A stretch of DNA of 64,000 nt, taken from assembly GCF_001424665.1 (NCBI RefSeq), contig NZ_LMQS01000002.1, positions 1-64,000 of the forward strand, written 5' to 3'. The position numbers were made by a program, and so were the translations under genes. This DNA comes from Methylophilus sp. Leaf416 (GTDB lineage: Bacteria > Pseudomonadota > Gammaproteobacteria > Burkholderiales > Methylophilaceae). The notes beneath the pieces are model-generated. The model saw nothing but the letters and a program-made list of their open reading frames with translations, made no database searches and was not told the DNA's origin. This document shows, one piece after another, positions 29,362 through 40,383 of this stretch. Numbering within the stretch: the first letter of the stretch is position 1; each line of letters opens with the position of its first letter.

Positions 29362-30264
29362 CTAAAACCCTAGGCTTTTTAATGCACGCTCGTCATCTGC
29401 CCAGCCACCTTTAACCTTTACCCAGGTTTCCAGGTAAACTTTGGAGCCGAACAGCTTTTCCATATCCTGGCGCGCTTCGGTGGAGATTTGTTTGAGTTTC
29501 TCGCCACCCTTGCCAATGATCATGGGTTTCTGGCTGTCTTTATCGACAATAATCACGGCAAAAATGCGGCGAAGTTTTTTGACGGTTTCAAACTTTTCAA
29601 TTTCTACCGTCATTGAGTAAGGCAACTCATCGCCTGCCAACCTGAATATTTTTTCGCGGATTAACTCGGCGGCTAAAAAGCGTTCATTCTTATCGGTGAG
29701 TTCATCTTCACCATATATCGCTGGCTGTTCGGGTAAATGTTCCCGCACCGCGTCCAGCAAGCCATCCAGGTTCTGGTTCTTTTTGGCACTGACCGGGATG
29801 ATACCGGCAAACTCAAACAGCAGATCAAAGTCCTGGATCAATGGCAATAAATTACCTTTATCCCCCATCAAATCTGCTTTATTCACTACCAGCAAGACCG
29901 GCTTGTTTTTAGGTAACAGTTTCAGGACCAGCTCATCTGCTTGGCCAAGCTTCATCGGCTCGATCACGAACAGCACCACATCGACCTCAGACAATACCTG
30001 GGTCACTGTTTTGTTCAGGGTTTTGTTTAAAGCATTGATATGTTTCTGCTGGAAGCCCGGCGTATCCACAAACAGGAATTGGGTATCCTCAGTGGTATGG
30101 ATGCCCAATAAACGATGGCGTGTGGTCTGCGCCTTGCGTGAAGTAATGGCTAACTTCAGGCCCAGGATATGATTCAGTAAGGTAGATTTACCAACGTTTG
30201 GCCGGCCAACGATAGCAACGGTACCGCAACGGAAATCTTCAGTAGGTTCTATATGTTCTGTCAT
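29362..30264 (-). CDS. era: GTPase Era
   Basis: 300 aa. The GTPase domain shows G1 [13 protein letters not shown]3 DTPGFQ and G4 NKAD. The C-terminal KH domain contains [36 protein letters not shown]. Era binds the 3' end of 16S rRNA and acts in 30S assembly. Its start overlaps the rnc stop (ATGA), giving the conserved rnc-era pair. Confidence 0.98.
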   Translation of the reverse strand: MTEHIEPTEDFRCGTVAIVGRPNVGKSTLLNHILGLKLAITSRKAQTTRHRLLGIHTTEDTQFLFVDTPGFQQKHINALNKTLNKTVTQVLSEVDVVLFVIEPMKLGQADELVLKLLPKNKPVLLVVNKADLMGDKGNLLPLIQDFDLLFEFAGIIPVSAKKNQNLDGLLDAVREHLPEQPAIYGEDELTDKNERFLAAELIREKIFRLAGDELPYSMTVEIEKFETVKKLRRIFAVIIVDKDSQKPMIIGKGGEKLKQISTEARQDMEKLFGSKVYLETWVKVKGGWADDERALKSLGF

Positions 30265-30932
30265 GATTGAATTTTTTCCATGGCGAGCTTGGCCGCCTGC
30301 TGTTCTGCCACGCGGCGGCTAGTGCCGGCACCAGTAGTAGTGATATTTAGTTTCTTGATAAAGCATTGCACGGTAAAGGTCTGTGCGTGTGCCTCGCCTT
30401 CGATAGACGCTACCTGATACTCTGGCAGGTCCATCTTTTTGCTTTGCAGGTATTCCTGCAGTTGTGACTTGGCGTCTTTATCAATCACCTTCGGGTTGAT
30501 AGTGGTGAGTGTTTCGCGGTATAGCAACGCCACCACTTGTTCAGCGGCTGCAAAGCCGCCATCCAGGTAGACTGCACCGACAATGGCTTCCAGCGCATCC
30601 GCCAGGATAGAAGGCCTGCGCCAGCCTGCGCTCTTCAATTCACCTTCACCGAGTTTGAGTGCATCGCCAAGATTCAGTGCAATAGCGATCTCAGCGAGGC
30701 TGGCTTCTTTTACCAGCTTGGCGCGCAAGCGGCTGAGGTCTCCCTCGGGTATATCAGGGAATAAATTAAATAACTGATGCGCAATAATAAAGTTGAGCAC
30801 GCTATCGCCTAAAAATTCCAGGCGCTCGTTATTGCTGGCTGAAAAACTGCGATGTGTGAGCGCTTGCTGCAGCAACTCAGGCTGCGTGAAGCTGTAACCG
30901 ATGCGGGTCTGTAAGACTGGAAGCGCGCTCAT
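30261..30932 (-). CDS. rnc: ribonuclease III
   Basis: 223 aa. The catalytic signature [21 protein letters not shown] and the second acidic site [15 protein letters not shown] are present. A C-terminal double-stranded-RNA-binding domain follows ([22 protein letters not shown]..., ending [19 protein letters not shown]). It processes pre-rRNA; suitable target stems are visible in the rRNA operon of this window. It is 5 nt downstream of the DUF4845 gene. Confidence 0.98.
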   Translation of the reverse strand: MSALPVLQTRIGYSFTQPELLQQALTHRSFSASNNERLEFLGDSVLNFIIAHQLFNLFPDIPEGDLSRLRAKLVKEASLAEIAIALNLGDALKLGEGELKSAGWRRPSILADALEAIVGAVYLDGGFAAAEQVVALLYRETLTTINPKVIDKDAKSQLQEYLQSKKMDLPEYQVASIEGEAHAQTFTVQCFIKKLNITTTGAGTSRRVAEQQAAKLAMEKIQS

Positions 30933-30937
30933 CTCAC

Positions 30938-31315
30938 CTACTGCGATGCTTTGCTGGCCGCATCAAAATCGATCAGCAAACTGATAGTATCTGTGAGGGG
31001 AATCGTTTTTTGGTAACGGACAGCCACTGCACCGCTGGCGATAGTCAAATCGCGGCCTTGCACGGTCTTGATCATATCCACATGCATCTGGCGGTCAAAC
31101 GCGGCACGGATATCGGCATCACTTTGCAGCATAGGGTCATGCGCCAGGCGGTTGACAGTCGATTGAATCGAGAAATATTCCATATAAGATGGCAACGCTT
31201 TCAGTGCCACCATGCCCAGAATACCCACTGCAGTTAACACCAGCAGAAAACCGATCAAGCCTAAGCCGCGTTGCGGCTTTGCTGTAGTCTGCGTTGAAAT
31301 ATGAGAACGTTTCAT
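30938..31315 (-). CDS. DUF4845 membrane protein
   Basis: 125 aa. One N-terminal membrane segment after a basic stretch ([33 protein letters not shown]), similar to a pilin-like start, then a periplasmic domain. DUF4845 proteins are regularly encoded between lepB and rnc; their function is unknown. The ATG at 31315 was chosen because it opens into a typical basic N-terminus; five codons upstream are open. It lies in the lepA-lepB-DUF4845-rnc-era chain. Confidence 0.9.
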   Translation of the reverse strand: MKRSHISTQTTAKPQRGLGLIGFLLVLTAVGILGMVALKALPSYMEYFSIQSTVNRLAHDPMLQSDADIRAAFDRQMHVDMIKTVQGRDLTIASGAVAVRYQKTIPLTDTISLLIDFDAASKASQ

Positions 31316-31363
31316 ATGCCATCTCTCCACAAATGGTGATTGCCTAAACGATGACGACCGGCA

Positions 31364-32179
31364 TTAACCAATACTTTGCCCGATACGGCGCCACTGGTCA
31401 AAGTTAAACCAGATAAAAAACGCCCGACCAACCAGATATTTCTCTGAAACAAAGCCCCAGACACGGCTATCAGAACTATTGTCGCGGTTATCACCCATGG
31501 CATAGTACTGGCCTTCAGGCACTGTGATCGCTTCGCCTTGCATTAAGCGGTCACCCAAGCTGCCAGGGCTATACTGATTCATAATGTCATGGATCAGTAC
31601 ATCATGTTTGACATCGCCTAACTGCTCCGTCAGGCGTGAAGCAGTCACATCCACCGCGCGTGAGCTGCCACTTTCATCGTTCACATTCAATGCATATTTG
31701 TAGGGCTCAATGAAATCAAGGTTAATGACTTTGTCATTGATAGTCAGCTGTTTGTCACGGTATTGAATTTTATCGCCCGGCAAACCCACCACACGTTTAA
31801 TGTAATCAATCGATGGGTCTGGCGGGTAATGAAACACGAATACGTCGCCACGCTTAGGTTTATCCACCGGATAAAACACATTGTTCAGGATAGGCACACG
31901 TAAGCCATAAGTGAATTTGTTGACCAGTATATAGTCACCAGCCAGCAATGTCGGCATCATGGAACCGGAAGGAATTTTGAACGGTTCAACGATAAATGAG
32001 CGCACCGTGAACACCAGCAGAATGACCGGAAAAAAGCTTTTGCTGTATTCCACATACCATGGATCAGGCACATCACCCAAGGCACTTGCCTGGCGTTTTT
32101 TGCGCAGGACCAGGATATCCAGCAACCAGATAGCGCCGGATACCAGCAAAATCACCAACATAAAAATTGCAAAATACAT
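31364..32179 (-). CDS. lepB: signal peptidase I
   Basis: 271 aa. Two N-terminal membrane segments (residues 1-24 and ~48-62). The catalytic serine is in PSGSMMPTL (Ser73), and the general base Lys128 is in DYIKRVVGLPGD. The conserved box GDNRDNSSDSRVWG follows. It cleaves signal peptides of exported proteins at the inner-membrane outer face. It lies 32 nt after lepA. Confidence 0.98.
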   Translation of the reverse strand: MYFAIFMLVILLVSGAIWLLDILVLRKKRQASALGDVPDPWYVEYSKSFFPVILLVFTVRSFIVEPFKIPSGSMMPTLLAGDYILVNKFTYGLRVPILNNVFYPVDKPKRGDVFVFHYPPDPSIDYIKRVVGLPGDKIQYRDKQLTINDKVINLDFIEPYKYALNVNDESGSSRAVDVTASRLTEQLGDVKHDVLIHDIMNQYSPGSLGDRLMQGEAITVPEGQYYAMGDNRDNSSDSRVWGFVSEKYLVGRAFFIWFNFDQWRRIGQSIG

Positions 32180-32211
32180 GCTCGTTCCCTGTAGAAAGCG
32201 GGGTTTCCCGT

Positions 32212-34005
32212 TTATTTATCTTCAACGCGCAGAATCGCCAGGAAGGCTTCTTGTGGAATTTCCACATTGCCAACCTGCTTCATGCGTTTTTTACCTTCTT
32301 TTTGTTTATCCAGCAATTTGCGCTTACGCGTAATATCGCCACCGTAGCACTTGGCAATCACGTTTTTACGCATGGCCTTCACGGTTTCACGGGCAATGAT
32401 ATTAGCCCCAATTGATGCCTGGATGGCAATATCAAACATTTGGCGAGGAATCAGTTCGCGCATTTTGGAGACCAGTTCACGGCCACGATAAAGACTGTTT
32501 GCGCGATGCACAATCAGGCTTAATGCGTCGACGCGCTCTCCGTTGACCATGATATCCAGCTTCACCAGATCGGCGGCACGGAACTCCAGGAACTCATAGT
32601 CCATCGATGCATAACCGCGTGAAACAGATTTCAATTTATCAAAGAAATCCAGCACCACTTCGTTCAGCGGCATTTCGTAACTCAGCATCACCTGGCGGCC
32701 CATATACTGCATATTGCGCTGGATGCCGCGTTTGTTATTACACAAGGTCATCACCGGCCCAACATAATCTTGCGGCATCAACAGATTGACCACAATCATA
32801 GGCTCGCGAATCTCTTCCACCCGGGAAGGCTCAGGCAGGCGGGACGGATTTTCAATCTGCACCACTTCACCGGTTTTGAGCAACAGCTCGTAAATCACGG
32901 TAGGTGCAGTAGTGATCAGGTCCATATCGTACTCGCGCTCCAGGCGCTCTTGTACGATCTCCATATGCAGCAAGCCTAAGAAGCCACAACGGAAGCCAAA
33001 GCCCAGTGCAGTCGAGTTTTCCGGCTCAAACTGCAGACTTGAGTCATTCAAGCTCAGCTTTTCCAGTGCGGTGCGCAGACCTTCAAACTGGTTGGACTCA
33101 ACAGGATATAGACCGGCAAACACTTGCGGCTTAACTTCTTTAAAACCAGGCAGAGGCTCAGAAGCCTTTCTACCGGCTAAAGTGACCGTATCGCCGACTT
33201 TAGCGGCTGCAAGCTCTTTAATACCTGCAATAATAAACCCTACTTCACCTGCGCTTAATTGCGGGCGTTGCAGCGACTTTGGCGTAAAAACACCGACTTG
33301 CTCACACAAGTATTCAGCGCCGGTTGCCATCAGGCGGATTTTGTCTTTGGCGCGCAATACGCCATCAACCACGCGCACCAGCATCACTACGCCTACATAG
33401 TTATCAAACCATGCATCAATCACTAACGCTTTTAAAGGACCATCGACATCACCTTTTGGCGGCGGGACTTTGGCAACCACTTCTTCGAGCACATCGCGTA
33501 CGCCTTCGCCGGTTTTGGCGGAGCAACGCACAGCATCGGTGGCATCTACGCCAATCACATCTTCAATCTCTTGGGAAACGCGTGCCGGGTCGGCAGAAGG
33601 CAAATCTATTTTATTCAGGACAGGGGTAACTTCAACCCCCAGTTCAATCGCGGTGTAACAGTTAGCTACACTTTGCGCCTCAACACCTTGTGAGGCATCT
33701 ACGACCAGCAAAGCGCCTTCACAGGCAGAGAGCGAACGGCTGACTTCATAGCTGAAATCCACATGCCCTGGCGTATCAATCAGGTTAAGGAAATACGTTT
33801 CACCGTTGTTGGCTTTGTATTGCAGGGCGGCGGTTTGCGCTTTAATCGTAATACCGCGCTCACGCTCGATATCCATACTATCCAGCACCTGCGCTTCCAT
33901 TTCGCGCGCCTCCAGCCCACCGCACATTTGAATGATGCGATCAGCCAGTGTCGATTTGCCATGGTCGATGTGGGCAATAATCGAGAAATTACGAATATTC
34001 TTCAT
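32212..34005 (-). CDS. lepA: elongation factor 4 (LepA)
   Basis: 597 aa, full length. The GTPase domain starts [21 protein letters not shown], with [16 protein letters not shown] and NKIDLPSAD. The EF-G-like domains and the LepA-specific C-terminus ([26 protein letters not shown]) follow. It acts on stalled or assembling ribosomes. First gene of the lepA-lepB chain, 138 nt downstream of mucD. Confidence 0.98.
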   Translation of the reverse strand: MKNIRNFSIIAHIDHGKSTLADRIIQMCGGLEAREMEAQVLDSMDIERERGITIKAQTAALQYKANNGETYFLNLIDTPGHVDFSYEVSRSLSACEGALLVVDASQGVEAQSVANCYTAIELGVEVTPVLNKIDLPSADPARVSQEIEDVIGVDATDAVRCSAKTGEGVRDVLEEVVAKVPPPKGDVDGPLKALVIDAWFDNYVGVVMLVRVVDGVLRAKDKIRLMATGAEYLCEQVGVFTPKSLQRPQLSAGEVGFIIAGIKELAAAKVGDTVTLAGRKASEPLPGFKEVKPQVFAGLYPVESNQFEGLRTALEKLSLNDSSLQFEPENSTALGFGFRCGFLGLLHMEIVQERLEREYDMDLITTAPTVIYELLLKTGEVVQIENPSRLPEPSRVEEIREPMIVVNLLMPQDYVGPVMTLCNNKRGIQRNMQYMGRQVMLSYEMPLNEVVLDFFDKLKSVSRGYASMDYEFLEFRAADLVKLDIMVNGERVDALSLIVHRANSLYRGRELVSKMRELIPRQMFDIAIQASIGANIIARETVKAMRKNVIAKCYGGDITRKRKLLDKQKEGKKRMKQVGNVEIPQEAFLAILRVEDK

Positions 34006-34032
34006 GTTCTGCTATAGGTTGATTACAAGCAA

Positions 34033-34055
34033 GAAAGGCGCTTTACGCGCCTTTC
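34033..34055 (-). terminator. hairpin between mucD and lepA
   Basis: GAAAGGCGC and its complement (34033-34041, 34047-34055) form a 9-bp stem followed on the minus strand by TTGCTTG. A second small hairpin (TTTGCTG / CAGCAAA) lies just before it. Possibly an incomplete terminator after mucD. Confidence 0.45.
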
Positions 34056-34143
34056 CAAATTTGCTGGCATTTTACAGCAAACGCCTATTTATCAGGGATT
34101 TATTTTAAAACACTGAATGTTTGCTGCGCTTTAAAACCCATAT

Positions 34144-35568
34144 TTATTTGCTTACCTTGATAGGAACATACAAAGTATTTTCGCCTCTCAGCACCAGCAC
34201 TGCCACCGTTTTTCCGGAAGGCACAGCGTTGATCTGCTTATTGAACAAATCTACACTTTGGCTTTCATTGTTGTTCAGGCCAAGAATCACATCACCACGG
34301 CGGATACCTGCTTGCGCCGCTGCGCCCACGCTTTCAATCACCAGCAAGCCATTTTTTCCATTCAGCTTTTTCTTTTGCTGTGGTGTTAATTCACGCAAGG
34401 TAAGGCCGATTTTATTGGATTCTGATTTAGAAGGCTCTTTGCTCGAAGCAGGGGCTTCGGATTGCTCGTTTGGCATTTCACCAACGCCTAACTGCAGTGT
34501 CTTGCTGGTGCCTTTACGCACAATTTCCACTGGCACGACTTTACCAGGTTTGATAGAAGCGACAACACGCGGCAGATCACCGGAAGTCACAATTGGTTTA
34601 CCGTCAAACTTAAGGATAATATCGCCAACTTCCAGACCACCTTTGTCTGCGGGGCTATTTTTTTCCACGCCGGCAATCAGTGCGCCACTGGTTTGTTTCA
34701 GGCCAAAGGAATCCGCCAAATCTTTAGTTACTTCCTGAATACCAATGCCTAACCAGCCACGTGAAATACGGCCAGTCGCCTTCAACTGATTGGAAATATC
34801 AATAGCCACATCAATCGGGATGCTGAATGACAGCCCCATAGAGCCACCACTTTTGCTATAAATCTGGGAGTTCACACCGACCACTTCACCCCGCAGGTTA
34901 AATAGCGGACCGCCTGAATTACCAGGATTAATCGCAACATCGGTCTGGATAAATGGAACATAATTTTCTTGTGGCAGGGCACGGCCTTTGGCACTGACGA
35001 TACCGGCTGTCATGGTGTTTTCAAGGCCGAAAGGAGAGCCAATCGCTGCTACCCATTCGCCGACTTTCAATGCACTTGGGTCACCCACCACTACTTTGGG
35101 TAAGCCAGTTGCTTCGATTTTAATCAGGGCAACATCAGTACGTTTGTCAGCACCAATGATTTTCGCCTTGAATTCACGCTTGTCCGATAACTTGACCAAA
35201 ACTTCATCAGCCTCACTCACCACGTGCGCATTGGTCAAAATATACCCGTCACTGCTGATGATAAACCCTGAACCCAATGACTGCGTTTTGTAGTCCTGCC
35301 CGCCTTCCTGGCCCGGCATACCAGGCATACCCGGAATACCGAACCGGCGCAGCAATTCTTGCAGATTTTCATCATTAGGCATGCCAGGGAAACCCATGCC
35401 ACCGCCACCGTGAACTACAGAAGTAATACTGATATTAACCACTGTGGGTCCTTGTTTTTCTGCTAGCTCAGTAAAGTCAGGCAAATCCTTGGCCTGCGCC
35501 GGCATGACAAACATACTCACTGACATGGTGCATGTCAGAAACACTGCAGAAATCCATTGCTTCATCAT
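34144..35568 (-). CDS. mucD: Do/MucD-type periplasmic serine protease
   Basis: 474 aa. Signal peptide MMKQWISAVFLTCTMSVSMFVMPAQA. The trypsin-like domain has the triad His in TNAHVV, Asp in DKRTDVALIKI and Ser in NPGNSGGPLFN. Two PDZ domains follow (GWLGIGIQEVT..., then LTLRELTPQQKKKL...). It degrades misfolded envelope proteins. A glycine/methionine-rich insert (GGGGMGFPGMPNDENL, GMPGMPGQEGG) lies before the protease core, like the Q-linker region of DegP. Downstream of rseB in the envelope-stress cluster, though 290 nt away. Confidence 0.94.
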   Translation of the reverse strand: MMKQWISAVFLTCTMSVSMFVMPAQAKDLPDFTELAEKQGPTVVNISITSVVHGGGGMGFPGMPNDENLQELLRRFGIPGMPGMPGQEGGQDYKTQSLGSGFIISSDGYILTNAHVVSEADEVLVKLSDKREFKAKIIGADKRTDVALIKIEATGLPKVVVGDPSALKVGEWVAAIGSPFGLENTMTAGIVSAKGRALPQENYVPFIQTDVAINPGNSGGPLFNLRGEVVGVNSQIYSKSGGSMGLSFSIPIDVAIDISNQLKATGRISRGWLGIGIQEVTKDLADSFGLKQTSGALIAGVEKNSPADKGGLEVGDIILKFDGKPIVTSGDLPRVVASIKPGKVVPVEIVRKGTSKTLQLGVGEMPNEQSEAPASSKEPSKSESNKIGLTLRELTPQQKKKLNGKNGLLVIESVGAAAQAGIRRGDVILGLNNNESQSVDLFNKQINAVPSGKTVAVLVLRGENTLYVPIKVSK

Positions 35569-35858
35569 GATTTTTCCTATTATTTAATCAATTAATTCAA
35601 TATTTTCAAAGACTTATTCATAGCAGCCAAATAAGAAAACCTGGTCACTGTTAAAACACTATCTACATATGGTGATTACACGCACAAAAACAAAGAGGTT
35701 TCATTTGACAATCACTCCACATCAATACGCCAGACGCTACCAGCTCATCCAATATTGATTGATTAGAGGAATTTGTCATGAATGAGGAAATATCAGGGAT
35801 GAAAATAATTCTGGGAGTGCATGCAGCAAAGAGAACAGGTAGAAATCATCGAGTGTGA
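35569..35858 (-). other. intergenic region between rseB and mucD
   Basis: 290 nt with no convincing gene. A 26-codon plus-strand frame at 35778-35858 is not supported. No clear sigma-E or sigma-70 promoter for mucD could be assigned by eye, although a promoter is expected because of the distance to rseB. Confidence 0.5.
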
Positions 35859-36812
35859 TTACTTCTTAAAAGTCACCTGCTGCGCGATTTGCTCAACGGT
35901 TTGCGCCGGCACTTCACCTACAACCACCAATTGATAGCCGTTTAAGACATGGGCGTATACATTGGTCGAACCCATGGTTTTTTTGCCAATGCGAGGTTGC
36001 ATGCCTTTGATCACAGGCTCAACAAACAGCGACACTGAAGCAAGGCCATCAGAAAAAATTAATTGTTGGACTGGCACCGTACGACCCGGGACCCGCAAGC
36101 GGATCTGGTCTACTTTTTTATACCCGGCAGGCAGGTTTGCGATTACCAGATTATTTTCCACATGGGTCAAATCGGTGGTGTCATCCATCACATAAGGTTT
36201 GGAAGCGTCGATCTTGGGTTGGAACCAATCCAGGTCTTTGGTTTGCAACATGGATACCTGATTGAAACCGATTTGTTCCAGGGTATGACCTTGCACATCC
36301 AGCATGCTCATCTTCAACAGCAAGCCATATTCGCTATCAGACCAGACGCGGTATTGATAACGCAAGTTGTCATTGGGAATCATATCGATTACTTGAGCCA
36401 GACGCCCGGCAATCCGCTCCTGGCCAACGAATTTCAACTTGTAGTTTTGCTTGAGAGGTTGAAGCTGGGTCGGCAACATGGCCGGGAAGAGGTTCTGACC
36501 ACGACGCTTTTCGATCACTACCTTGTCATTTTTTGCATTAAAAATAACAATATCGTCACCTTCACTAAACACTTCGCGTGGACGGCCATCAAGGACGACA
36601 TTGCGGGTAAATTCCCGGCCGGCTTCATTGATATGGGTAATTTGAACGGAGCGAATAATCGCTCCGTTATGATAGATAAATAATCCCTGGTAGTTAAGCT
36701 CTCTGGCTGCAGAAGCTGTTTTCTGCATAGTGACCCATAAATCTTCATCTGCGACTGCCTGTTGGCAGAGCACTAACGCAAATAACGCACGAATTACAAA
36801 CTGCACAGACAT
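35859..36812 (-). CDS. rseB: sigma-E regulatory protein RseB/MucB
   Basis: 317 aa from the ATG at 36812; an alternative GTG lies 9 nt upstream. Signal peptide MSVQFVIRALFALVLCQQAVA. The periplasmic LolA-like domain begins WVTMQKTASAARELNYQGLFIYHNG, and a C-terminal domain ends AQQVTFKK. RseB protects RseA from proteolysis until envelope stress frees it. It follows rseA by 17 nt. Confidence 0.92.
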   Translation of the reverse strand: MSVQFVIRALFALVLCQQAVADEDLWVTMQKTASAARELNYQGLFIYHNGAIIRSVQITHINEAGREFTRNVVLDGRPREVFSEGDDIVIFNAKNDKVVIEKRRGQNLFPAMLPTQLQPLKQNYKLKFVGQERIAGRLAQVIDMIPNDNLRYQYRVWSDSEYGLLLKMSMLDVQGHTLEQIGFNQVSMLQTKDLDWFQPKIDASKPYVMDDTTDLTHVENNLVIANLPAGYKKVDQIRLRVPGRTVPVQQLIFSDGLASVSLFVEPVIKGMQPRIGKKTMGSTNVYAHVLNGYQLVVVGEVPAQTVEQIAQQVTFKK

Positions 36813-36829
36813 ACCAATCACAGTTAAAG

Positions 36830-37285
36830 CTATTCGCCAGCGTAAGTTACATTATGAATATAGTACGTCGCACTATTAGGTGAGTAATTGTGATGCGCCA
36901 TGACATATTGATCAGTTTCACTGTCAGCAATTTGCACCGAATCAACAGTTGAAGGCTGGTTGAGCACAAACATACCGACAAAAAAAGCAGCTGCTACAGA
37001 CGCTGCAATAGACCAAACGTATTTATTGGGTCGTGACTTTATTGGAACCACTGACTGTGCAGCAGCTCTTGGCGCCAATACCACAGGCTCATCACTCAGT
37101 TCTGCCATGATGCGGCTGGTCATATCGGGTTGCACCCAATACTCTTCACGCATCACATCGCGAATCACATGATACTCCTGCCAGGCTTGCGCTACTTCGC
37201 CAGTAGATTTGGCCGCGAGAAATATATGTTCACAGCGTTCAATATCGGCTTCGCCGTCGATTAAAGCGGATAATTGCTGCTTCAT
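36830..37285 (-). CDS. rseA: anti-sigma-E factor RseA
   Basis: 151 aa. The cytoplasmic N-terminal sigma-binding domain begins MKQQLSALIDGEADIERCE. One membrane segment lies at about residues 89-108 (YVWSIAASVAAAFFVGMFVL), followed by a short periplasmic tail. It holds RpoE inactive at the membrane. GGGG precedes the ATG. It lies 111 nt after rpoE and before rseB, the standard order. Confidence 0.92.
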   Translation of the reverse strand: MKQQLSALIDGEADIERCEHIFLAAKSTGEVAQAWQEYHVIRDVMREEYWVQPDMTSRIMAELSDEPVVLAPRAAAQSVVPIKSRPNKYVWSIAASVAAAFFVGMFVLNQPSTVDSVQIADSETDQYVMAHHNYSPNSATYYIHNVTYAGE

Positions 37286-37396
37286 AATAACCCCAAGTCA
37301 ATCAATGTTTTTATGTTAGCATTTAACAAATTGTTTGTCATAACACCCATTATTTAAAAGTTTACATCAAATGGCTGCACTAATAGTGTTACCGGA

Positions 37397-38026
37397 TTAC
37401 CAACGTTTGTGGTTTGGTGTGTCCAGCAATGGTCTTAATTTTGCAGCAATAGTCTCACGTGCACGGAAAATACGTGAGCGGACAGTGCCAATCGGACATT
37501 GCATTACTGTCGCAATATCTTCATAGCTTAAGCCTTCGAGCTCGCGCAACGTGATAGCTGTGCGCAACTCTTCTGGCAACGCGGCAATCGCATCATTCAC
37601 GGTTTGCGCGATTTCTTTAGTCATGAGAGAGGTTTCAGGCGTCTCCATTGTACGCATGTCCTGACCCTCATCGAAATTTTCTACGTCTTCAATTTCAACG
37701 TCCTGCATCACCTGTGGCTTGCGTCCCATGGACACCAGGTAATTTTTGGCAGTGTTGATGCCAATACGGTATAACCACGTATAAAAGGCACTATCACCGC
37801 GAAAACTATGCAATGCGCGATACGCTTTAATAAAGGATTCCTGCACCACATCCTCTACTTCAGCCTGGTCGCGGATCATACGCGACAATAGTCTTCCGAG
37901 CTTACGATTGTACTTTTCGACCAACAGGCCAAATGCACGTTTATCGCCCTGCTGGGCACGTTCAACCAACAGTTGGTCGAACTCTCTATTCTCAAGCTGT
38001 TTGGCGTTTGCCGCCTGAACAGTCAT
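37397..38026 (-). CDS. rpoE: ECF RNA polymerase sigma-E factor
   Basis: 209 aa. Region 2 (LVEKYNRKLGRLLSRMIRDQAEVEDVVQESFIKAYRALHSFRGDSAFYTWLYRIGINTAKN) and region 4 (LPEELRTAITLRELEGLSYEDIATVMQCPIGTVRSRIFRARE) are complete. It directs the envelope-stress response. The ATG at 38026 has AAGGGAG upstream and matches the usual N-terminus; the frame is open 57 codons further but without support. Divergent from nadB, with a TATACT -10 candidate about 45 nt before the start. Confidence 0.96.
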   Translation of the reverse strand: MTVQAANAKQLENREFDQLLVERAQQGDKRAFGLLVEKYNRKLGRLLSRMIRDQAEVEDVVQESFIKAYRALHSFRGDSAFYTWLYRIGINTAKNYLVSMGRKPQVMQDVEIEDVENFDEGQDMRTMETPETSLMTKEIAQTVNDAIAALPEELRTAITLRELEGLSYEDIATVMQCPIGTVRSRIFRARETIAAKLRPLLDTPNHKRW

Positions 38027-38235
38027 ATCGCGATGACTCCCTTGGGTAATTTTATGATTGGGAGTAGTATACGCTTTTGTATTGCTTTCGACGAACCCGG
38101 TGCGCGTTAACGCCTCTAATTTTGTTGTGTGTAACATCGTCTCATCCCTTATTTTTGCCTGCGATTGCAACATGCAATACAGACAAATTTCTGACACGGC
38201 TTTTTCTACAAAAGTTCCTCTGCCTTTACAACAAT

Positions 38236-39846
38236 ATGAATAAAGTATTTGATGTCCTCATAATTGGCAGCGGCTTGGCTGGTCAATCTCTGGCCCTGCG
38301 GCTGGCTGATAATTACCGTATTTGCATATTGAGTAAACGCGAGCTTTCTATGAGCGCCAGCAACTGGGCGCAAGGTGGCATTGCAGCGGTACACAATAGT
38401 GAAGATTCAATCGAAGCGCATATTCAGGATACTTTAGATGCCGGTGCCGGACTGTGTGATAGCGAAGTCACCCGTATGGTGGTCAACAATGGCCGTGCCA
38501 GTATTGAATGGTTATTGCAGCAAGGGGTTAACTTTACCCGCGAGCCTGAAGACGACCGCCTGCACCTGACGCGCGAAGGCGGCCATAGTTACCGCCGGGT
38601 CGTGCATGTGGCAGATGCCACCGGCCAGGCGGTACAAACCACCTTAACCGACCGCGTACGTGAACACCCGAACATCACCGTTCTCGAACACCATATTGCA
38701 GTCGACTTGATCACCACGCACAAGCTGTTCCAGCAAACTGCCACTGATGGCCCTAATCGTTGCCTGGGTGCGTATATACTCAATAGCCAGACCGGGCATG
38801 TCACTACGCTTTCGGCGCAATATACAGTGACTGCAACGGGTGGCGCAGGCAAGGTTTATCTTTACACAACCAACCCCGATATCAGTACCGGTGACGGTAT
38901 TGCCATGGCATGGCGGGCTGGTTGCCGCGTCGCAAATATGGAGTTTGTGCAGTTTCATCCGACCTGCTTGTACCACCCGCACGCCAAATCTTTTCTGATC
39001 TCGGAGGTATTGCGCGGAGAGGGCGGATTGCTGACCTTGCCAGATGGCACACGCTTTATGCATTTGCATGATGAGCGGGCAGAACTGGCGCCACGCGATG
39101 TGGTCGCGCGTGCGATTGACTTTGAGATGAAAAAACGCGGGCTGGACTGTGTTTATCTGGATATCAGCCATAAGCCGCTGGAGTTTATCCAGTCGCACTT
39201 CCCCAACATTTACAAACGCTGTTTACAGCTCGGGATAGATATCAGCAAGCAGCCGATCCCGGTCGTGCCCGCTGCGCATTACACCTGTGGTGGCGTCATG
39301 ACTGATATGCATGGGCGCACCGATATTGATTGCCTGTATGCAATTGGCGAAACCGCCTGCACTGGCTTGCATGGCGCGAACCGCCTGGCAAGCAACTCGC
39401 TGCTTGAGTGCCTGGCATTCAGCGAAAGTTGCGCGCAAGACATTCAAGCCTCTGGTCAGCAGCCTACCATTTCGCTACCGGACTGGGATGAAAGCCGCGT
39501 CACTGATGCCGATGAAGAAGTACTGATTACGCACACCTGGGATGAATTGCGTCGATTCATGTGGAATTACGTCGGCATTGTGCGCACCACCAAAAGGTTA
39601 AGCCGGGCTTTACATCGCATTCACATGTTGCGCGACGAAGTACACGAGTTTTACAGTAACTTTAAAGTAAGCCACGACCTGATTGAACTGCGTAATTTGT
39701 TACAGGTAGCAGAACTCATCGTCCGCTGCGCAATTGAGCGCCAGGAGAGCCGTGGACTGCATTACAGCAAAGATTATCCGGAGCTGCTGCCCGAGGCGAT
39801 CCCCACGGTATTAACGCCAGAAAACTACACCAGCCTGCTGGATTAA
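38236..39846 (+). CDS. nadB: L-aspartate oxidase
   Basis: 536 aa. FAD-binding [17 protein letters not shown] at the N-terminus, then [30 protein letters not shown] and the C-terminal helical domain of the succinate dehydrogenase flavoprotein family. It oxidises aspartate to iminoaspartate, the first step of NAD synthesis. The frame extends 53 codons upstream, but the family N-terminus begins at 38236. No strong ribosome site is seen. nadB next to rpoE is a conserved proteobacterial arrangement. Confidence 0.96.
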   Translation: MNKVFDVLIIGSGLAGQSLALRLADNYRICILSKRELSMSASNWAQGGIAAVHNSEDSIEAHIQDTLDAGAGLCDSEVTRMVVNNGRASIEWLLQQGVNFTREPEDDRLHLTREGGHSYRRVVHVADATGQAVQTTLTDRVREHPNITVLEHHIAVDLITTHKLFQQTATDGPNRCLGAYILNSQTGHVTTLSAQYTVTATGGAGKVYLYTTNPDISTGDGIAMAWRAGCRVANMEFVQFHPTCLYHPHAKSFLISEVLRGEGGLLTLPDGTRFMHLHDERAELAPRDVVARAIDFEMKKRGLDCVYLDISHKPLEFIQSHFPNIYKRCLQLGIDISKQPIPVVPAAHYTCGGVMTDMHGRTDIDCLYAIGETACTGLHGANRLASNSLLECLAFSESCAQDIQASGQQPTISLPDWDESRVTDADEEVLITHTWDELRRFMWNYVGIVRTTKRLSRALHRIHMLRDEVHEFYSNFKVSHDLIELRNLLQVAELIVRCAIERQESRGLHYSKDYPELLPEAIPTVLTPENYTSLLD

Positions 39847-39847
39847 T

Positions 39848-40321
39848 ATGCCAAATATCTGGCTGTTATTACTGCCTTTTGTGCTTAGCATTCACGCGCA
39901 AGCTGAACCCGTTTTGAAAAAAGTCATTGATGGCGATACCGTTATCATTCTGGACCAGGGTAGAACTTACCACCTGCGGCTGCTGGATATTGATGCGCCT
40001 GAATCCCAGCAAAGCTTCGGCAAACAATCGAAACGTACCCTGATGGCACTTTGCAATAGCAAGATTACAGTGCGGGCCATCGGCACAGATCCTTACGGAC
40101 GCACCCTAGGCCATTTATACTGTAATCGCACAGACGCCAGTCAATATCAAGTTGCACAGGGGATGGCCTGGTTTAACAGCCGCTACTCATCTCGGGCAGA
40201 ATTAGCATCATTGCAACAACAAGCGCAGCAACAAGAATTGGGTTTATGGCAACAAACCAACCCGACTCCCCCATGGCTCTGGCGCAAGCATTTTGGTCAA
40301 CATTATCAACAGCGAGAGTGA
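39848..40321 (+). CDS. secreted thermonuclease-family (SNase-like) protein
   Basis: 157 aa. Signal peptide MPNIWLLLLPFVLSIHAQA, then the staphylococcal-nuclease fold: KKVIDGDTVIIL, LRLLDIDAPES, DPYGRTLGHLYC and a C-terminal QELGLWQQ. The catalytic Arg (LRLLDIDAPE), Glu and second Arg (GRTLG) positions are present. It is probably a calcium-dependent periplasmic or extracellular nuclease. Only one base separates it from the nadB stop, so it is co-transcribed with nadB; a functional link is not evident. Confidence 0.88.
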   Translation: MPNIWLLLLPFVLSIHAQAEPVLKKVIDGDTVIILDQGRTYHLRLLDIDAPESQQSFGKQSKRTLMALCNSKITVRAIGTDPYGRTLGHLYCNRTDASQYQVAQGMAWFNSRYSSRAELASLQQQAQQQELGLWQQTNPTPPWLWRKHFGQHYQQRE

Positions 40322-40383
40322 CACCATCCCGGCAATATCCTTTAGAATAATGTTTTATTACCGGATAACTTAGGACATTTCAC

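Noticed and set aside
35778-35858. 26-codon frame on the plus strand between mucD and rseB
   Set aside because: Weak ribosome site, no membrane or conserved pattern, and it is antisense to the rseB 3' flank; too short to support.
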